A DNA stretch of 64,000 nt from Acidomyces sp. 'richmondensis' (taxonomy: Eukaryota > Ascomycota > Dothideomycetes > Mycosphaerellales > Teratosphaeriaceae). Both the position numbers and the translations under genes were made by a program. The stretch lies in NCBI GenBank assembly GCA_003545705.1, contig QVLQ01000003.1, positions 62,001-126,000 of the forward strand, read 5' to 3'. Below the pieces are notes generated by a model. The model was not told the origin of the DNA, ran no database searches, and saw only the letters and a program-made list of their open reading frames with translations. Positions within the stretch are counted from its first letter, which is position 1. The number at the start of each line of letters is the position of its first letter. Positions 48,001-58,631 of the stretch are shown here, piece after piece.

Positions 48001-49670
48001 CATTTATAGGAGCAGAAGCGGATAGCACTACTAAGATCCCTAAGCCTAAAGAATTCTATGAGGCTGTAAATGACCCTCGGTAGGGCCATATGTGGACGGA
48101 AGCCATCCAGAGGGAGGTTTCGGCCTTAGTAGCTAATAAGACATAGGTCCCAACTGTCCTACTAGAAGGTGCTAACCTAGTGTCATCTAAATGGGTGTTT
48201 GATGTCAAATATAACACTGATGGCTCAATAAACAAGTTCAAGGCGAGACTTGTTGCAAGAGGCTTCTCTCAGAAACATGGAGTGGATTTTGAAGATACCT
48301 TTGCTCCAACAGTAAGGCATGATACCCTCAGAATACTAATGGCTATTGTGTGTCTGGAGGACCTGGAATACTATCAGGTAGATGTCAACAATGCCTTTAC
48401 AGAGTCAATATTAAAAGAGGATATCTATATGACAGCACCTCCTGGAGTGGAGGTTTCTCCTGGACAAGTACTCCATATCCAAAGGAGTCTTTATAGGCTA
48501 AAGCAGGCTGCAAGAGATTGGCACCAGAAATGCATTTCTGAACTCCTCCAGATCGGATTTGTTCAAAGTGAGGCAGACCCATGCCTCCTTACCCTCCTAC
48601 AGAGGGGCCTAATCATCCTAGTATATGTTGATGACATTACTATTGCCGGAAAAGACCTTAAGCATATCAAGTGGTTTAAGGATACATTTGGGAGCATCTT
48701 CAAAATCAAGGACCTTGGAGAGGCTCAGAAGATCCTTGGTATGAGAGTCACAAGGGATAGAGAAAAGGGGACACTGAGGCTAGATCAGACTCATTATGTT
48801 AAGGATGTCCTGGACAGACTCTATATGAAGAAAGACACTGCCCAGCCTACCAAGTCACCTATGGATTCTTATAACAACCTCAGACCAACAAGACCATCTG
48901 ATCAAAGAACTAGCAAGACAGAATATCAGGAAGGAGTTGGTAGCTGGATGTATCTTAGGATATTGACACGACCAGATATTGCCTTTGCACTTGGAAGGCT
49001 TAGCTAGTACCTTGCAGATCCCACTGTTTTCCATATGTCAGCACTGAAGAAGCTAGGGAGATACATCAGATCCAGTCAAGACCTTGGAATTCTATTTACT
49101 AGAAGTGGCAACAAGCACCTACAAGGATATTCAGACTCAGACTTTGCTATAGACAGAACAGATAGGGTTTCTATTCTTGGAAATGTGTTTATGCTGGCTA
49201 GAGGCCCCATTTCCTGGATGAGTAAGAAACAGAAGTTAGTAGCAACCTCAACTATGGAAGCTAAATATATAGCAATGTGTGCCTGTGCTAAGCAGTCCCA
49301 ATAGTTAGTACAGATTATAAGGGATATAGGAATGCATCACCTTATTGGAAGTGACCACTCTTCACCCTTGGTAAAGGAGAATCTCAAGTTTGAGGCCTCT
49401 ACCCCAATGAAGGATAAGCTAGTTACTCTTAAGGGAGACAACTAAGCTGCCCTATCACTTGTACAAGATGCTCATACTACAGACCGGTCAAAACATATTG
49501 ATATTGCTTTCTATTATGTCAGAATGCTCTGGAAAAGAAGGAGGATCTTAGTTGAGTTTGTGGGAACTTCTGATATGGTTGCTGATGGTCTAACAAAACC
49601 TAAGACTGGACTAGCATTTCAAAGGTTTGTACAGCAACTTGGATTAGTGGGAGTTGACTATCTGAACTGA
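45099..49670 (+). pseudogene. Copia gag-pol frame interrupted by 18 nonsense codons
   Basis: A single frame of 1524 codons from ATG 45099 to TGA 49668 has no frameshift, but 18 internal stops: TAG at 45297, 45309, 45666, 45774, 45801, 47100, 47334, 47664, 47754, 47784, 47814, 48081, 48144, 49005 and 49302; TAA at 45264, 45738 and 49443. No internal TGA occurs. Gag has a zinc-knuckle-like motif whose second Cys position reads TAC (Tyr, 45825). The protease shows WLLDSGASAHMT. The integrase keeps its Asp-Asp-Glu landmarks (SIDICGP, RSDSAREL, NGVVERAIQ). Reverse transcriptase keeps the YVDDI box, and RNase H the SKHIDIAFYYV segment. Most stops fall where related elements have Gln or Trp. The domains look otherwise sound. 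Confidence 0.92.
47751..47840 (+). repeat. Three 30-bp tandem units in the integrase-RT linker
   Basis: Three units of about 30 bp each begin with a CTTAGCAGGAC-like core (the first with GCTTAGCAGGAC). The in-frame TAGs at 47754, 47784 and 47814 are spaced exactly 30 nt apart. The units encode a Pro/Glu/Gln/Asp-rich linker before the chromodomain-free RT part. Confidence 0.85.
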
Positions 49671-49677
49671 GTGGGAG

Positions 49678-49885
49678 TGTTGAGAGTTGGCAGTTCAGAA
49701 GGACAGTGGGAGGATGCCTGAGGCATGCACTTGATGCCTTGGCAAGACAACTTGTTCTATGCCGTCTAGCGAGCTTTCCTTTCTCTAAGAAATTAATCGA
49801 TTACGGTTGGTTCCTATAACACATTCTACATCTCACTAGCGTTCAAGCTTCCATTGAACTCTGAAGAGTCACCCACCCTTTAACG
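49678..49885 (+). repeat. 3' LTR of the copia element
   Basis: 208 bp, by eye identical to the 5' LTR, followed at once by the CAAAA target-site copy. Confidence 0.95.
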
Positions 49886-49890
49886 CAAAA

Positions 49891-50259
49891 TAGTAAATCT
49901 TTTTGGTCCGTGCATTGGTGTGTTAGCCGAAGGGGGTTTGGGTGGCAACGAAAGAACGGGACGATATAGCAAGAACCTATGAGAGTCTTGCCCTTAGCCA
50001 GCGACTCAATATCTCGTTCATGACTTCACTGGTTTGGTTAATCAATTTCGATACTCTTTGAATCCATATACGAACACATTGATCCCCCATTGATCATTGT
50101 ATAAATCACCGAGCAATAGACCGAAATCTGAAACATCAAGAGGGCGGGTGGAACCGGCGCTAGTGCTTCGGCAAGAGGCCACAATTCAATGTTCCTGGTA
50201 CATGTATCTTAAGACTCTGTCCACGGTAGTACTGCCGCATTCGGGCCATTGACACAAAT
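49891..50259 (+). other. Intergenic, RUD3 promoter
   Basis: 369 bp between the retrotransposon and the RUD3 start. The element therefore sits a few hundred bases upstream of RUD3 and may affect its promoter. No specific motif is recognised. Confidence 0.4.
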
Positions 50260-52201
50260 ATGTCGGGCGTTGCAGCAACAGATGTGACGACTAAATCTGG
50301 TAAGCGTACATATACCCGAAGACGGCACAAATGGTCGTCGCATCGCATTGGCATCCTCCGTATGATACGAAGCTGACGCGTACGGCGAGTAGCATCGAAA
50401 AAGAAAAGGAAGAACAAAAAGAAGATCAATGGCAAGGTCCAAGACCATGCGGTAGCTGGCGACGTCACCGGTCCAAGGAAAGATGGTGTCGGAGAGTTCG
50501 AGGACGAGGACGAGGAAGACGATCCTGCAGATTCGCCCCAAGTATATCCAGTTGATTCGTCCGGCGTATGGTCCCAGACGCTCATACCTCATCCAGAATT
50601 TCTCTATCCAAAACCACGTGAATAGCGAGGACACGCTTCACATGCCATCTTCACCCCCCGCGGCCGAATCTCCAACAGAACGCAGCGAAGGGCAAGGCAC
50701 TAATGGAACACGGCGATTTCCTGACTGTCCTTCGGACGTGTCCAACGACAAGGACGAGCGACCACAGCGGCTTGCGGGAGATTCTTCTGCAGACCCTACC
50801 GTGCGATTAGAGGCAATGCAACAAGAACGGGACAGTCTGCGAGATGAAGTAACGAAGTTGAGACAGAGTCTTGAGAATCTCCAATTGAAGCATACCGAAG
50901 AGCTGTCAAGCGTGAGGGAAAAAGTCGAACAAGCTCAGCGAAGCAAAGAGCATGCCGAGACTCAATACCAGAATCTACTCGGCAGAGTGAATACCATTCG
51001 TTCTCAACTTGGTGAGCGCCTAAAAGCAGACAGAGAAGAGTTGGAGCAATCTAGAGGTAGGATAGAAGAACTCGAAGGCATCAACAGCACGATGAGAGAA
51101 GAGAACGAGCGGTTGAAGGGCCAGATGGTAGCGTTGAATGGTCGTATAGATCAACAACAAACGGAGATGGAAAATTTGCGCAGCAGAACGAATTTGTCCA
51201 CAAGCAATTGGGCAAAGGAGCGGGATGAGCTGGCTTCAAGAGAAGCATTTATGCGAGAAGAATACGAAGTCGCCAAGCAAGCCATGCAAGACTGGGAAAT
51301 TCTGGCCACTGAAGAGCGGTCAAGACGGGAGGCGCTAGAAGAGCGGGTAAATGATCTTGAAGACCAGCTAAGCAGTTCACGTGAAGCATATGAACGCGCC
51401 AAAGGCGAAGCTGAAGTGCAAAGTAATACCGTGGATGGATTGCAACGAGCATTACGCGAATTGCAAGAGGAGCGGAAGCGTGAACTCAGAGAATTAGTGG
51501 AACAGTCGCAAGGTCAACTGGATGAGTTGCGTACGCAAGCCAAACGGGCTGATGACATGGTGGCGAATCTCAAGGAACAATTGAACAGAACAAATAAGGA
51601 ACTCGAGCGCGCCTTGCCTTTCGAAAAGGAAGTGAAGGAGAAGAACCTATTGATTGGCAAGCTCAGGCATGAAGCTGTGATCCTTAATGACCACCTAACA
51701 AAAGCACTTCGCTTTTTAAAGCGGGGCAAGCCTGAAGACAATGTCGACCGGCAACTCGTCACCAACCATCTGTTGCATTTCTTGGCTCTCGATCGTAGTG
51801 ATCCGAAAAAGTTTCAGATCCTACAACTCATCGCCGCACTGCTAGGGTGGGACGAGCATCAACGTGAGCAAGCCGGCCTTCTCCGCGCTGGTAGTAATAC
51901 AGGCTCACTCAAGCTGCCTATATCTCCATACCGAAGAACACCCTCGACCCCATCATTGACTACCGATTTTATAACTGAGTCACATGCGGGCGCGGCTGGA
52001 AGGGAGAGCCTGGCGGAGCTATGGAGTGAGTTCCTTGAGCGGGAAGCAGAAGCTGGTAGTACTAGTAGTCGAAGAGGCAGCTTGAAAAGCGTAAGGAGCC
52101 CAAGCATGACAAGTGCGACGGCAGCTGGACGGATGAGCCCTGAGGCAAGGAGGACAGATAGTGCTGGCGTTGGAGGCGGTGGTAGCAGCAGGAATACTTA
52201 A
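50260..52201 (+). CDS. RUD3: Golgin Rud3 (GMAP-210-like, GRAB domain)
   Basis: A cis-Golgi tethering coiled-coil protein recruited by Arf1 through its GRAB domain. Three exons: 50260-50299, 50393-50541 and 50597-52201, giving 597 aa. Exon 2 encodes a Lys-rich stretch (SKKKRKNKKKING) and then an acidic stretch (EFEDEDEEDDPADSP). Residues about 115-440 form an almost continuous coiled coil (EAMQQERDSLRDEVTKLRQS and onwards). The GRAB domain at about 444-494 reads NVDRQLVTNHLLHFLALDRS, DPKKFQILQLIAALLGWDEH, QREQAGL. The C-terminus is Ser/Gly-rich. The second intron (GTATAT donor) is the least certain junction; without it the frame hits a TAG. A frame upstream of 50597 in exon 3's register is not used. 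Confidence 0.88.
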
Positions 52202-52493
52202 TCTAGACAGTCCGAACTTTTTTGGATTAGATATGTATCTAGGCTCATGCCGCTTCTTCTCCCCACCTTGCGAGAATGCATGTTCCGTCCTAAGGTTCTT
52301 AGAAGCCGCCCGCTACACGGTAAATATGCCTCGCGGTAGTACCATACACAGATTACGCACTCGATAGGTCCTTATCTTTCAGACTAATATGGAAGAGAAG
52401 CCTCAAATCACCGTCACGCCGATCTTTGCCCAATGGCGTATTTTCATTATATATACTCTACAGGCTGTCCAGGTCGTATTACAGTCCCGCCTC
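52202..52493. other. Convergent 3' region RUD3/RSM25
   Basis: 292 bp between two converging stop codons, presumably overlapping 3' UTRs. No coding sequence is seen. Confidence 0.4.
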
Positions 52494-53360
52494 CTACGCT
52501 CCTTGTCTTGCCGAAGAATTCTCGGCGACATCCGTCTCAGCTACCTCTGATTGCTGTATCTCACTCACAGCGCTTTCCTCCACCTCATCGCCAGAGTAAG
52601 CTGCGCCCTGTATTTGCTTAAGATTAGAATTCTCTTTCACCGCCCATTGCCGCCAGTCCTCATATGCCATGTCCTCAAGTTTTTCGCCTACTTCATTCGG
52701 GCCCGGGCCAAAGAATGCGCCTGTAGACAATGCCTCTTCTCGTGCCACCCGAGCCTCAACCTCATTTGCATGTCTGACCCGATAAAATTCTTTTCGTGCA
52801 ATGTCGTAAGCGGCATTCACGCCGTGGCCGACCGACATCAAGTATGCTTGTCGTTGCACCACGCTATATACCATCAGCAACTGTGCGCATTTTGCAAAGC
52901 AGCCCCTGTGAACTTACGCCTCGCCATTGATCGGCCGCCCACACTGTTCAGCTCGTACGCGATCCCACTCAGCATTCAAATCCACGCCTTCCTGATCTCG
53001 CATACCAGGCGTGGGCCGCTGGAGAGCGTGATCGAGCGGCACGCTCCAATCCCACTTTTCATGATCCCTCCCGTCGTCTTCGAGTATCACTTTTGGTCGT
53101 GCCAGCTCCCACGGGTGATCATTGAAGTACTCCCACCGTAATCGGTCTTCTCCGTATTGCAGCCGAAGGGGCTTAAACAATTTAGATGGTTTTTTGCCGG
53201 GTCTTTGGCTGCGCTGAAGCGGCGGGCGAGTCAGGCGTTCGGAAGGAGGTATGCTTGCAATGACGTTGTACCAAGGTGGTGGCACTGATATGCGCTTGTT
53301 CTGGAGCAATTGTGTTGCGTAGCTGTGCACTCGCTGCGGGGAGAAATCATAGCGGCCCAT
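52494..53360 (-). CDS. RSM25: Mitochondrial small-subunit ribosomal protein Rsm25 (mS23)
   Basis: A mitoribosomal small-subunit protein. Exon 1 is 53360-52918, the intron 52917-52864 runs from GTAAGT to ATATAG, and exon 2 is 52863-52494. The protein is 270 aa. The start MGRYDFSPQRVHSYATQLLQ and the nearby PPPWYNVIASIPPSERLTRP are the Rsm25/mS23 signature. DLNAEWDRVRAEQCGRPING precedes the splice, and VVQRQAYLMSVGHGVNAAYD follows. The C-terminal 50 residues are Glu/Ser-rich and variable. It shares a 314-bp divergent promoter with the PPR gene. Confidence 0.92.
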
Positions 53361-53674
53361 GATGGGCGATTGGAATTGGTGGTCGATCTATTGCAGAAAG
53401 TTTCAAGGACGGTGATGGCGGCAGATTGGACTGGAAGAAATGCGATGCAATTTCAATGCTGCAGGTTGATGGCGGTAGAAGGTGATTTTCCAAAAACGAA
53501 TGCATTGCACCTCGTTTCACCTCCGCGGCGAAGATCTTGGCGAAGACACCTCCCTTTAGTTAACCGACTTCTCCAATTAGGAATAAGGACACACGATTAT
53601 CTCATGCGGTGCTAGGGCTAGGTGACATGGCATCAATAAGCTGATGAGAGTTTGGACACCATGTGTCACACTCT
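53361..53674. promoter_or_regulatory. Shared divergent promoter RSM25/PPR gene
   Basis: 314 bp lie between the start codons of two genes with predicted mitochondrial products. An ATG at 53661 is out of frame with the PPR gene. No TATA box is evident. Confidence 0.45.
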
Positions 53675-55606
53675 ATGTCCTTCCCGAACAAACTTTTGCA
53701 ACTCTGGGCCGCACGACTCGCCTCGAAGATTGCGATATGCTCGGCCATGACCTATGACCTCTATCAATTGTCAAAGGCGAGAGGCAAGGATGGCAGCATC
53801 AAATTCACTCTCAAGGATGACAAGAGAAGACAATGGACGGCGAGGAGTGGCAGGCAGAAGCGAACAGTGGAAGACGTCTTTATTGAAAGTTTGGTGGAAG
53901 CCAGTTTTTGTCGTCACCATTCCACAGGTCGGCCACTTGGCATATTCTTTAACAGGCGTCCACACTTGAGAAAAGAGCCTCGGGCATCGCAATCATCATC
54001 TGATGGGCTTCGCTATTTCAGTAATCGCACGGCGCGAGGGCAAAAGGAAGCGACGCAGCCGGACCCAGGGTATGAATATCACGTATCGAAAGAAGAATAC
54101 AAAGACCTTGTAAATACCTACGGTCCCGGGCCTGATGTGTTTGAGCCCTCTGGCATCCCTGCTCGCCCACCGCTTGCACCACGCCTCGTCATATCACCGG
54201 AGAAGGAAGATCAACCGCCTTTCGCCCCGCGAACAGTCCTACCACCAGAAGACGAAGATCATGCGCGACGACTGAAAATCTTCCGTCGCATGCTTGATAG
54301 AAAATTTGGTTACATTTCACATTCGAAACTGTGGACCATGTACCAGAGTCTACGAGCTCCTCGGTTGCGATACATCTCAGACGACGATGTTCGACGTATA
54401 TTTCAACATCTGACATGGATCCAACACAAGAACAACGAGGGGGCTATGGCTCGATATATGACATTTTTGGAAGATTGCATAGGCGAGGACGTGCGTGTGA
54501 CAACTCAGGAGTGGAACACGGCGATTGCGTTTGCCGGGCTGTGGGTGCGACGTACCTCCGCGCGGGAAGTAAAGGGAGCTGTGGACACATGGCTACGCAT
54601 GGAAAATTCCGGCTTCCGCGCGAATCACATCACCTTCAACATTCTTTTTGACGTCGCGATCCGGGCGAATCGGTTTGCGCTGGCAGACATAATCCACAAG
54701 GAGCTGGAGTTCCGTAAATTACCAAAAGACCAATATTTCCGCACGACTTTGATCTACTATGCAGGTATACGCGGTGATGGTGAGGCCGTTCGTCAAGCCT
54801 TCCGCGACCTGGTAAACGCAGAGGAGCTCATCGACACGTCGATCATGAACTGCGTCATCCTGTCGTTGATTCGGGCTGGCGAGCCGTCCGCGGCCGAGCA
54901 CGTTTTCGCGAAGATGAAGCGATTACATGAACAAAAGCTCGGGGCTGACAGTGTGCGACGCTGGCAGAACCGGAGGATGTTGATGAGGGAGCGAGTGGAA
55001 AAAGCGAGGCTCTTGCGGAAAGAAAGGCAAATCCACGAAGCATCCTTCTTTGGCTCCCCATTCTCGTTGGACCAGCGCCGGGATGAAATGCAAAAGACGG
55101 TGCCTATTGCCCCGGATGCCTGGACTTATCGAATCCTAATCCAGCATCATGTTTACACCACCGCAAACTTGGACCGCATTCACGAACTGCTCGCCGAGAT
55201 GGAAGATCGCAGCTTGGAGATGGGCGCAAGTGTCTACATTCACCTCCTGTGCGGCTTTTGGAGACACGGGGGCTACTCGGACTCTGCCTGGACTCGCGCG
55301 CGTTTGGAAGCCTTGTGGGAGTATTGGAAGGCCGCCGAACAGCATGCGTCCGCTCGCGCCCTCGAAGCGGCTGATGAGGACGGGTATGAGTACGCCGAGG
55401 ATGGCGGGCCGCCGAGCTACAGCCGCCGACTTGCTCTCAACGCGCTGAAGGCTTTCTACCGGTGCGCGGGCAAGGCGAAGATGCTGCAAGTGTGGGAAGA
55501 GATCAGGGCCACGTGGAAGGGCATGCACGTGGACGACGAAGTGACTGTGCAGACGCTGGTTGATCGGCTGGTCGCATGGGACAACGTGTACATTGTAGAG
55601 TCATAG
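53675..55606 (+). CDS. Mitochondrial pentatricopeptide-repeat protein
   Basis: A 643-aa single-exon protein with an amphipathic, Lys/Arg-bearing N-terminus (MSFPNKLLQLWAARLASKIA) fitting mitochondrial import. From about residue 275 on it carries degenerate PPR units, for example NSGFRANHITFNILFDVAIR, EELIDTSIMNCVILSLIRAG, IAPDAWTYRILIQHHVYTTA and SVYIHLLCGFWRHGGYSDSA. A charged helical insert (about 415-460) separates two blocks of repeats. Fungal PPR proteins act in mitochondrial RNA maturation, stability or translation. The specific target cannot be named. The frame opens at GTG 53663, and the first in-frame ATG is 53675. The divergent neighbour RSM25 supports a role in mitochondrial gene expression. 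Confidence 0.85.
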   Translation: MSFPNKLLQLWAARLASKIAICSAMTYDLYQLSKARGKDGSIKFTLKDDKRRQWTARSGRQKRTVEDVFIESLVEASFCRHHSTGRPLGIFFNRRPHLRKEPRASQSSSDGLRYFSNRTARGQKEATQPDPGYEYHVSKEEYKDLVNTYGPGPDVFEPSGIPARPPLAPRLVISPEKEDQPPFAPRTVLPPEDEDHARRLKIFRRMLDRKFGYISHSKLWTMYQSLRAPRLRYISDDDVRRIFQHLTWIQHKNNEGAMARYMTFLEDCIGEDVRVTTQEWNTAIAFAGLWVRRTSAREVKGAVDTWLRMENSGFRANHITFNILFDVAIRANRFALADIIHKELEFRKLPKDQYFRTTLIYYAGIRGDGEAVRQAFRDLVNAEELIDTSIMNCVILSLIRAGEPSAAEHVFAKMKRLHEQKLGADSVRRWQNRRMLMRERVEKARLLRKERQIHEASFFGSPFSLDQRRDEMQKTVPIAPDAWTYRILIQHHVYTTANLDRIHELLAEMEDRSLEMGASVYIHLLCGFWRHGGYSDSAWTRARLEALWEYWKAAEQHASARALEAADEDGYEYAEDGGPPSYSRRLALNALKAFYRCAGKAKMLQVWEEIRATWKGMHVDDEVTVQTLVDRLVAWDNVYIVES

Positions 55607-56606
55607 ACCCAAACCCTCGCCGCCATATCTAATGTCCTTTACTGTGTATCCATTTAGAGCTGTATATACACATACACTTAGATAAACGTCGATTGCCAAG
55701 ACGCTGGAGATGCCCGAGGACACACGGTCATGTGACACGCGTATGACTCGCACCAAGCTGAACGGGACGTGGCGTCGCGTGGCGTGAGCTCATCCGACAC
55801 ATCCACACGTGATCGTCGCCGCTTGGCATGGCACATCTGCGGTTCCAACGACACGGAAACATGCAATAATATCCTGGCTGTGGTAGTGAGCCGACATGTG
55901 TGCGGGGAACGCCTTCCTGGCCTTGACGGTCGAACGGGCATGATACCGTTATTCGCCGGCCAAGCTTTCCATGGGGCCGTCTGGAAAGATTCGGCTTCAT
56001 CATCACCATCTCCAACCGGCTTAGCGGCTGCCCCAAGCGGGGCCAATAGGAAGCGGGCCTGGGGGACGGATCATCATCGGCCGCGATCCAGCGTCAGCAC
56101 GTTGCACGGCCGTGTCATGACGGCCGTATTGGGTTAGGCCTCACTCATACTTGTGCTGCTTCCCATCTCCGCTCGCCGTTTCCCCAAAGGAACCGCCCCT
56201 TCAACATCACCACACATCCACCTTTCCCACACCTCCACGGCCAGACAAGCTCACCACATCTTCTTCTTCCTTTCCTCCCCTTGTTTTGTGTTACTAGCGC
56301 TCTTTATAATATATTTTCCGGCCTCGCGGCCTCTTCCGACCTGCCCCTTCTCCGGTTTGACCCTTATCTCCGCGCTTTCTGGCGTCTTCGATCGCTCCTT
56401 CCTCGCGCCGCGACACCGCTGACGCGCCCATCGCACTTTCCGCTCCTCGCCACTCGGGTCGCAAACCCCGCTCGACGCGCCGGCGAGTGTTTTCCGCGCC
56501 ACCGCCTCGCGACAAGACCCTTTCCGCCCGCCTCCGACGATCCAAGACTTGGATGGAGTTCGAAGGCTGTAGGCACCACGCTCGCTAAGACCGGGCCAGA
56601 GGCGTC
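55607..56606 (+). other. Long leader/promoter of the Ahc1-type gene
   Basis: 1.0 kb without a supportable gene. 56150-56300 is strongly pyrimidine-rich, as in highly expressed fungal promoters and leaders, and the region to 56600 is GC-rich. Several overlapping frames on both strands show no family similarity. Confidence 0.4.
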
Positions 56607-58631
56607 ATGCAGAGCATCTTTCGCCTGCCATGGTGCACCGACCAGATCACACCGAAGATGCACACGGGTACCATGGCGCTCGACAGCATACGAGGCTCCC
56701 CCGTCATGGACATGCCGGTCTTGAACAAATTCAAGCGGAAGCGGTCGTGCAGCGTGGAGCCTCTGTCATCGCCGCACTTGCCGCAGGTCAAGAAAGCATG
56801 TCTGGAAGGCCCGAGGGTGCCGTCAGTGGATGCGCGCGGGCCAGCGCAGTCAGAATGTGAACCTCTACGAGCCACCGCCAAGCATGGGTCATCACCGGTG
56901 GAAGCGCCGGCGGACGAATGCGCTAATTCACAGATGCAGCCAAACACGAGCCCTTCGGTCGCAAGTTGCTCATCGGATGCGAGGAGAGGGGCTGTGACAA
57001 ACAATCCTGTGCCCGTGGCGGATCATATTACTACGTCGGACACACCCGTGCAGTCGACGGAAGACGCACTCGGTCTGACGCCTCTCCAACAAGCGATCGA
57101 GAACGAGTTCAACATGCAAATCTTGCTCAAGCACAACGAGCTTCGTCTGATCGAGCAGGAACTGGCAAAATGTCAAATAGCTCTGGAGCAACTGAGGCGC
57201 TGCGAGCTGCGTCCTTTTCCAGGTTTCGACGGCCCGTCACCTGCCGTCTCTGCTGGCACTGGTCTTCCAGTCGCTCCACAACCTGGACATACTCAACCTC
57301 CGTATCCTGCCCCTTACGGTGTGACGGACGGTCCATATTCGCGCCATTATCGGCAATGGCTTCTACATGATCCGCTCTTTGAATCGACACCTGTGCAGAC
57401 GGCGTCCTACGTGGATGCGTTTGGGGATGTCCCTGCTCGTTCCACGCGGAACGCTGCTACAGCACGGAAGACGGCGCAGAAGACAACTGCCATGGGCGGC
57501 AAGATGTCTGATGGTTTCAGCAGCTTACCAAATTATCCTGCGCCTCCTGCCAAGAACAAGCTGGAGCCACTGGTCTTGCGAAGATCTACAGACGGCCAGT
57601 TGGTGAAACTGATTTGCAACAACTGCCTGCGGGGCAATTTCTCGAGCATCCAGGGCTTCTTGAACCATTGTCGCATCGCCCACAAAGTTGATTATAAGTC
57701 GCACGATCTTGCTGCCATTGATTGTGGTAGACTGCTGGACGAACATGAAGCTGCAAGCTTGTCAGCAGAAGCTCACGCTTCCTCGGGACCAAAAGCGGCC
57801 GCAAGCCGTTCTTCATCCGCAACAACTACTCCATTCAAGTCGCAGCATCTTGTTCACCCGTTGAACGCCGCCGGAAGCGTGGTGTCGCAACCGGCACCTC
57901 CGCGGAGCAAAGCTGCGGGTCCGAAGCCAAACATTCCGGTGCCCAGTCTTGTCAATCTGCCGCCGCAGAAAAATGCGACACCTTTCGTACCATCAGCAAA
58001 GGCACCCCGCTTATCCGCACAATTTGCCAAATACCAATTGGGTGGCAATTTGGAGCAGGCGATTCTCTCCGCAAGTCAGAAAATCGATCTTGACGCAGGA
58101 GATGAGGCCACTTCGCCAGACTCAGAGACAACCTCACCTGTGACGCCGGCTCCGAGCTCAAGAACCTTCCATGGGCCTGTGTGTGGTGGTTCCCTGGCGC
58201 CTCCCGGTGTTATTGCACGCCCTCCGAGCCGAAAGGGACGTAGGGAGCCGGCACGCTATCGACCTTCCCCTCTGGCGCCCATGCCGACACATCTTGCCAC
58301 AGCCGGCGACGGAGCTCAGAATGACATACCGGGATCGCCACAGGATCATTCGTCAACTCTCAGTCCACATACTGCTGATAGCAATCCCGGTTTGGTTAGC
58401 GACCACGATGACGACGACCAGGATGGCTCGGCATCCGAAGATGAGGTACCACAAGCAACCCTCGCCCATTCCCTGGATGTGCGGCGGCGGGACTGTGCGG
58501 ACAACATGGACATTGACATCACTGAAGAGGATGACATAGACGAACATCGCGTTTTGATCCGACGGAGTAGCATGACTGCAGCTTCGGAGGAGAGTAGAGT
58601 GAGGACGTCAGGAAGTCCGTCCAGGAAGTGA
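56607..58631 (+). CDS. Ahc1-type C2H2 zinc-finger protein (possible ADA/HAT complex component)
   Basis: An intronless 674-aa nuclear-type protein. Residues about 30-45 hold a basic KFKRKRS stretch. At about 155-195 there is a helical segment, LTPLQQAIENEFNMQILLKH, followed by NELRLIEQELAKCQIALEQL. The only compact fold is at about 335-375: KLICNNCLRGNFSSIQGFLN, then HCRIAHKVDYKSHDLAAIDC, a C2H2-like finger of the kind found in Ahc1-related fungal proteins, where Ahc1 is a subunit of the yeast ADA histone acetyltransferase complex. The rest is Ser/Pro-rich and disordered, with an acidic tail. The family call is from recognition of that finger. Membership in a HAT complex here is inferred. Confidence 0.65.
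   Translation: MQSIFRLPWCTDQITPKMHTGTMALDSIRGSPVMDMPVLNKFKRKRSCSVEPLSSPHLPQVKKACLEGPRVPSVDARGPAQSECEPLRATAKHGSSPVEAPADECANSQMQPNTSPSVASCSSDARRGAVTNNPVPVADHITTSDTPVQSTEDALGLTPLQQAIENEFNMQILLKHNELRLIEQELAKCQIALEQLRRCELRPFPGFDGPSPAVSAGTGLPVAPQPGHTQPPYPAPYGVTDGPYSRHYRQWLLHDPLFESTPVQTASYVDAFGDVPARSTRNAATARKTAQKTTAMGGKMSDGFSSLPNYPAPPAKNKLEPLVLRRSTDGQLVKLICNNCLRGNFSSIQGFLNHCRIAHKVDYKSHDLAAIDCGRLLDEHEAASLSAEAHASSGPKAAASRSSSATTTPFKSQHLVHPLNAAGSVVSQPAPPRSKAAGPKPNIPVPSLVNLPPQKNATPFVPSAKAPRLSAQFAKYQLGGNLEQAILSASQKIDLDAGDEATSPDSETTSPVTPAPSSRTFHGPVCGGSLAPPGVIARPPSRKGRREPARYRPSPLAPMPTHLATAGDGAQNDIPGSPQDHSSTLSPHTADSNPGLVSDHDDDDQDGSASEDEVPQATLAHSLDVRRRDCADNMDIDITEEDDIDEHRVLIRRSSMTAASEESRVRTSGSPSRK

Larger units (their letters stand above)
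44579..49890 (+). mobile_element. Complete Ty1/copia LTR retrotransposon with target-site duplication
   Basis: The element body is 44584-49885 (5302 bp), flanked by the 5-bp direct repeat CAAAA (44579-44583 and 49886-49890). Two 208-bp LTRs, a primer-binding site, a GTGGGAG purine stretch before the 3' LTR and one gag-pol frame in the copia order (protease, integrase, reverse transcriptase, RNase H) are all present. It lies between LST8 and RUD3 and breaks neither gene. Identical LTRs point to a recent insertion. Confidence 0.96.

Noticed and set aside
44584..49885. Stop-codon reassignment (UAR as Gln) as the main explanation of the copia stops
   Set aside because: Several stops fall at expected Trp rather than Gln, a Cys-to-Tyr change of the same mutation type is present, and all host genes use TAG and TAA as ordinary stops.
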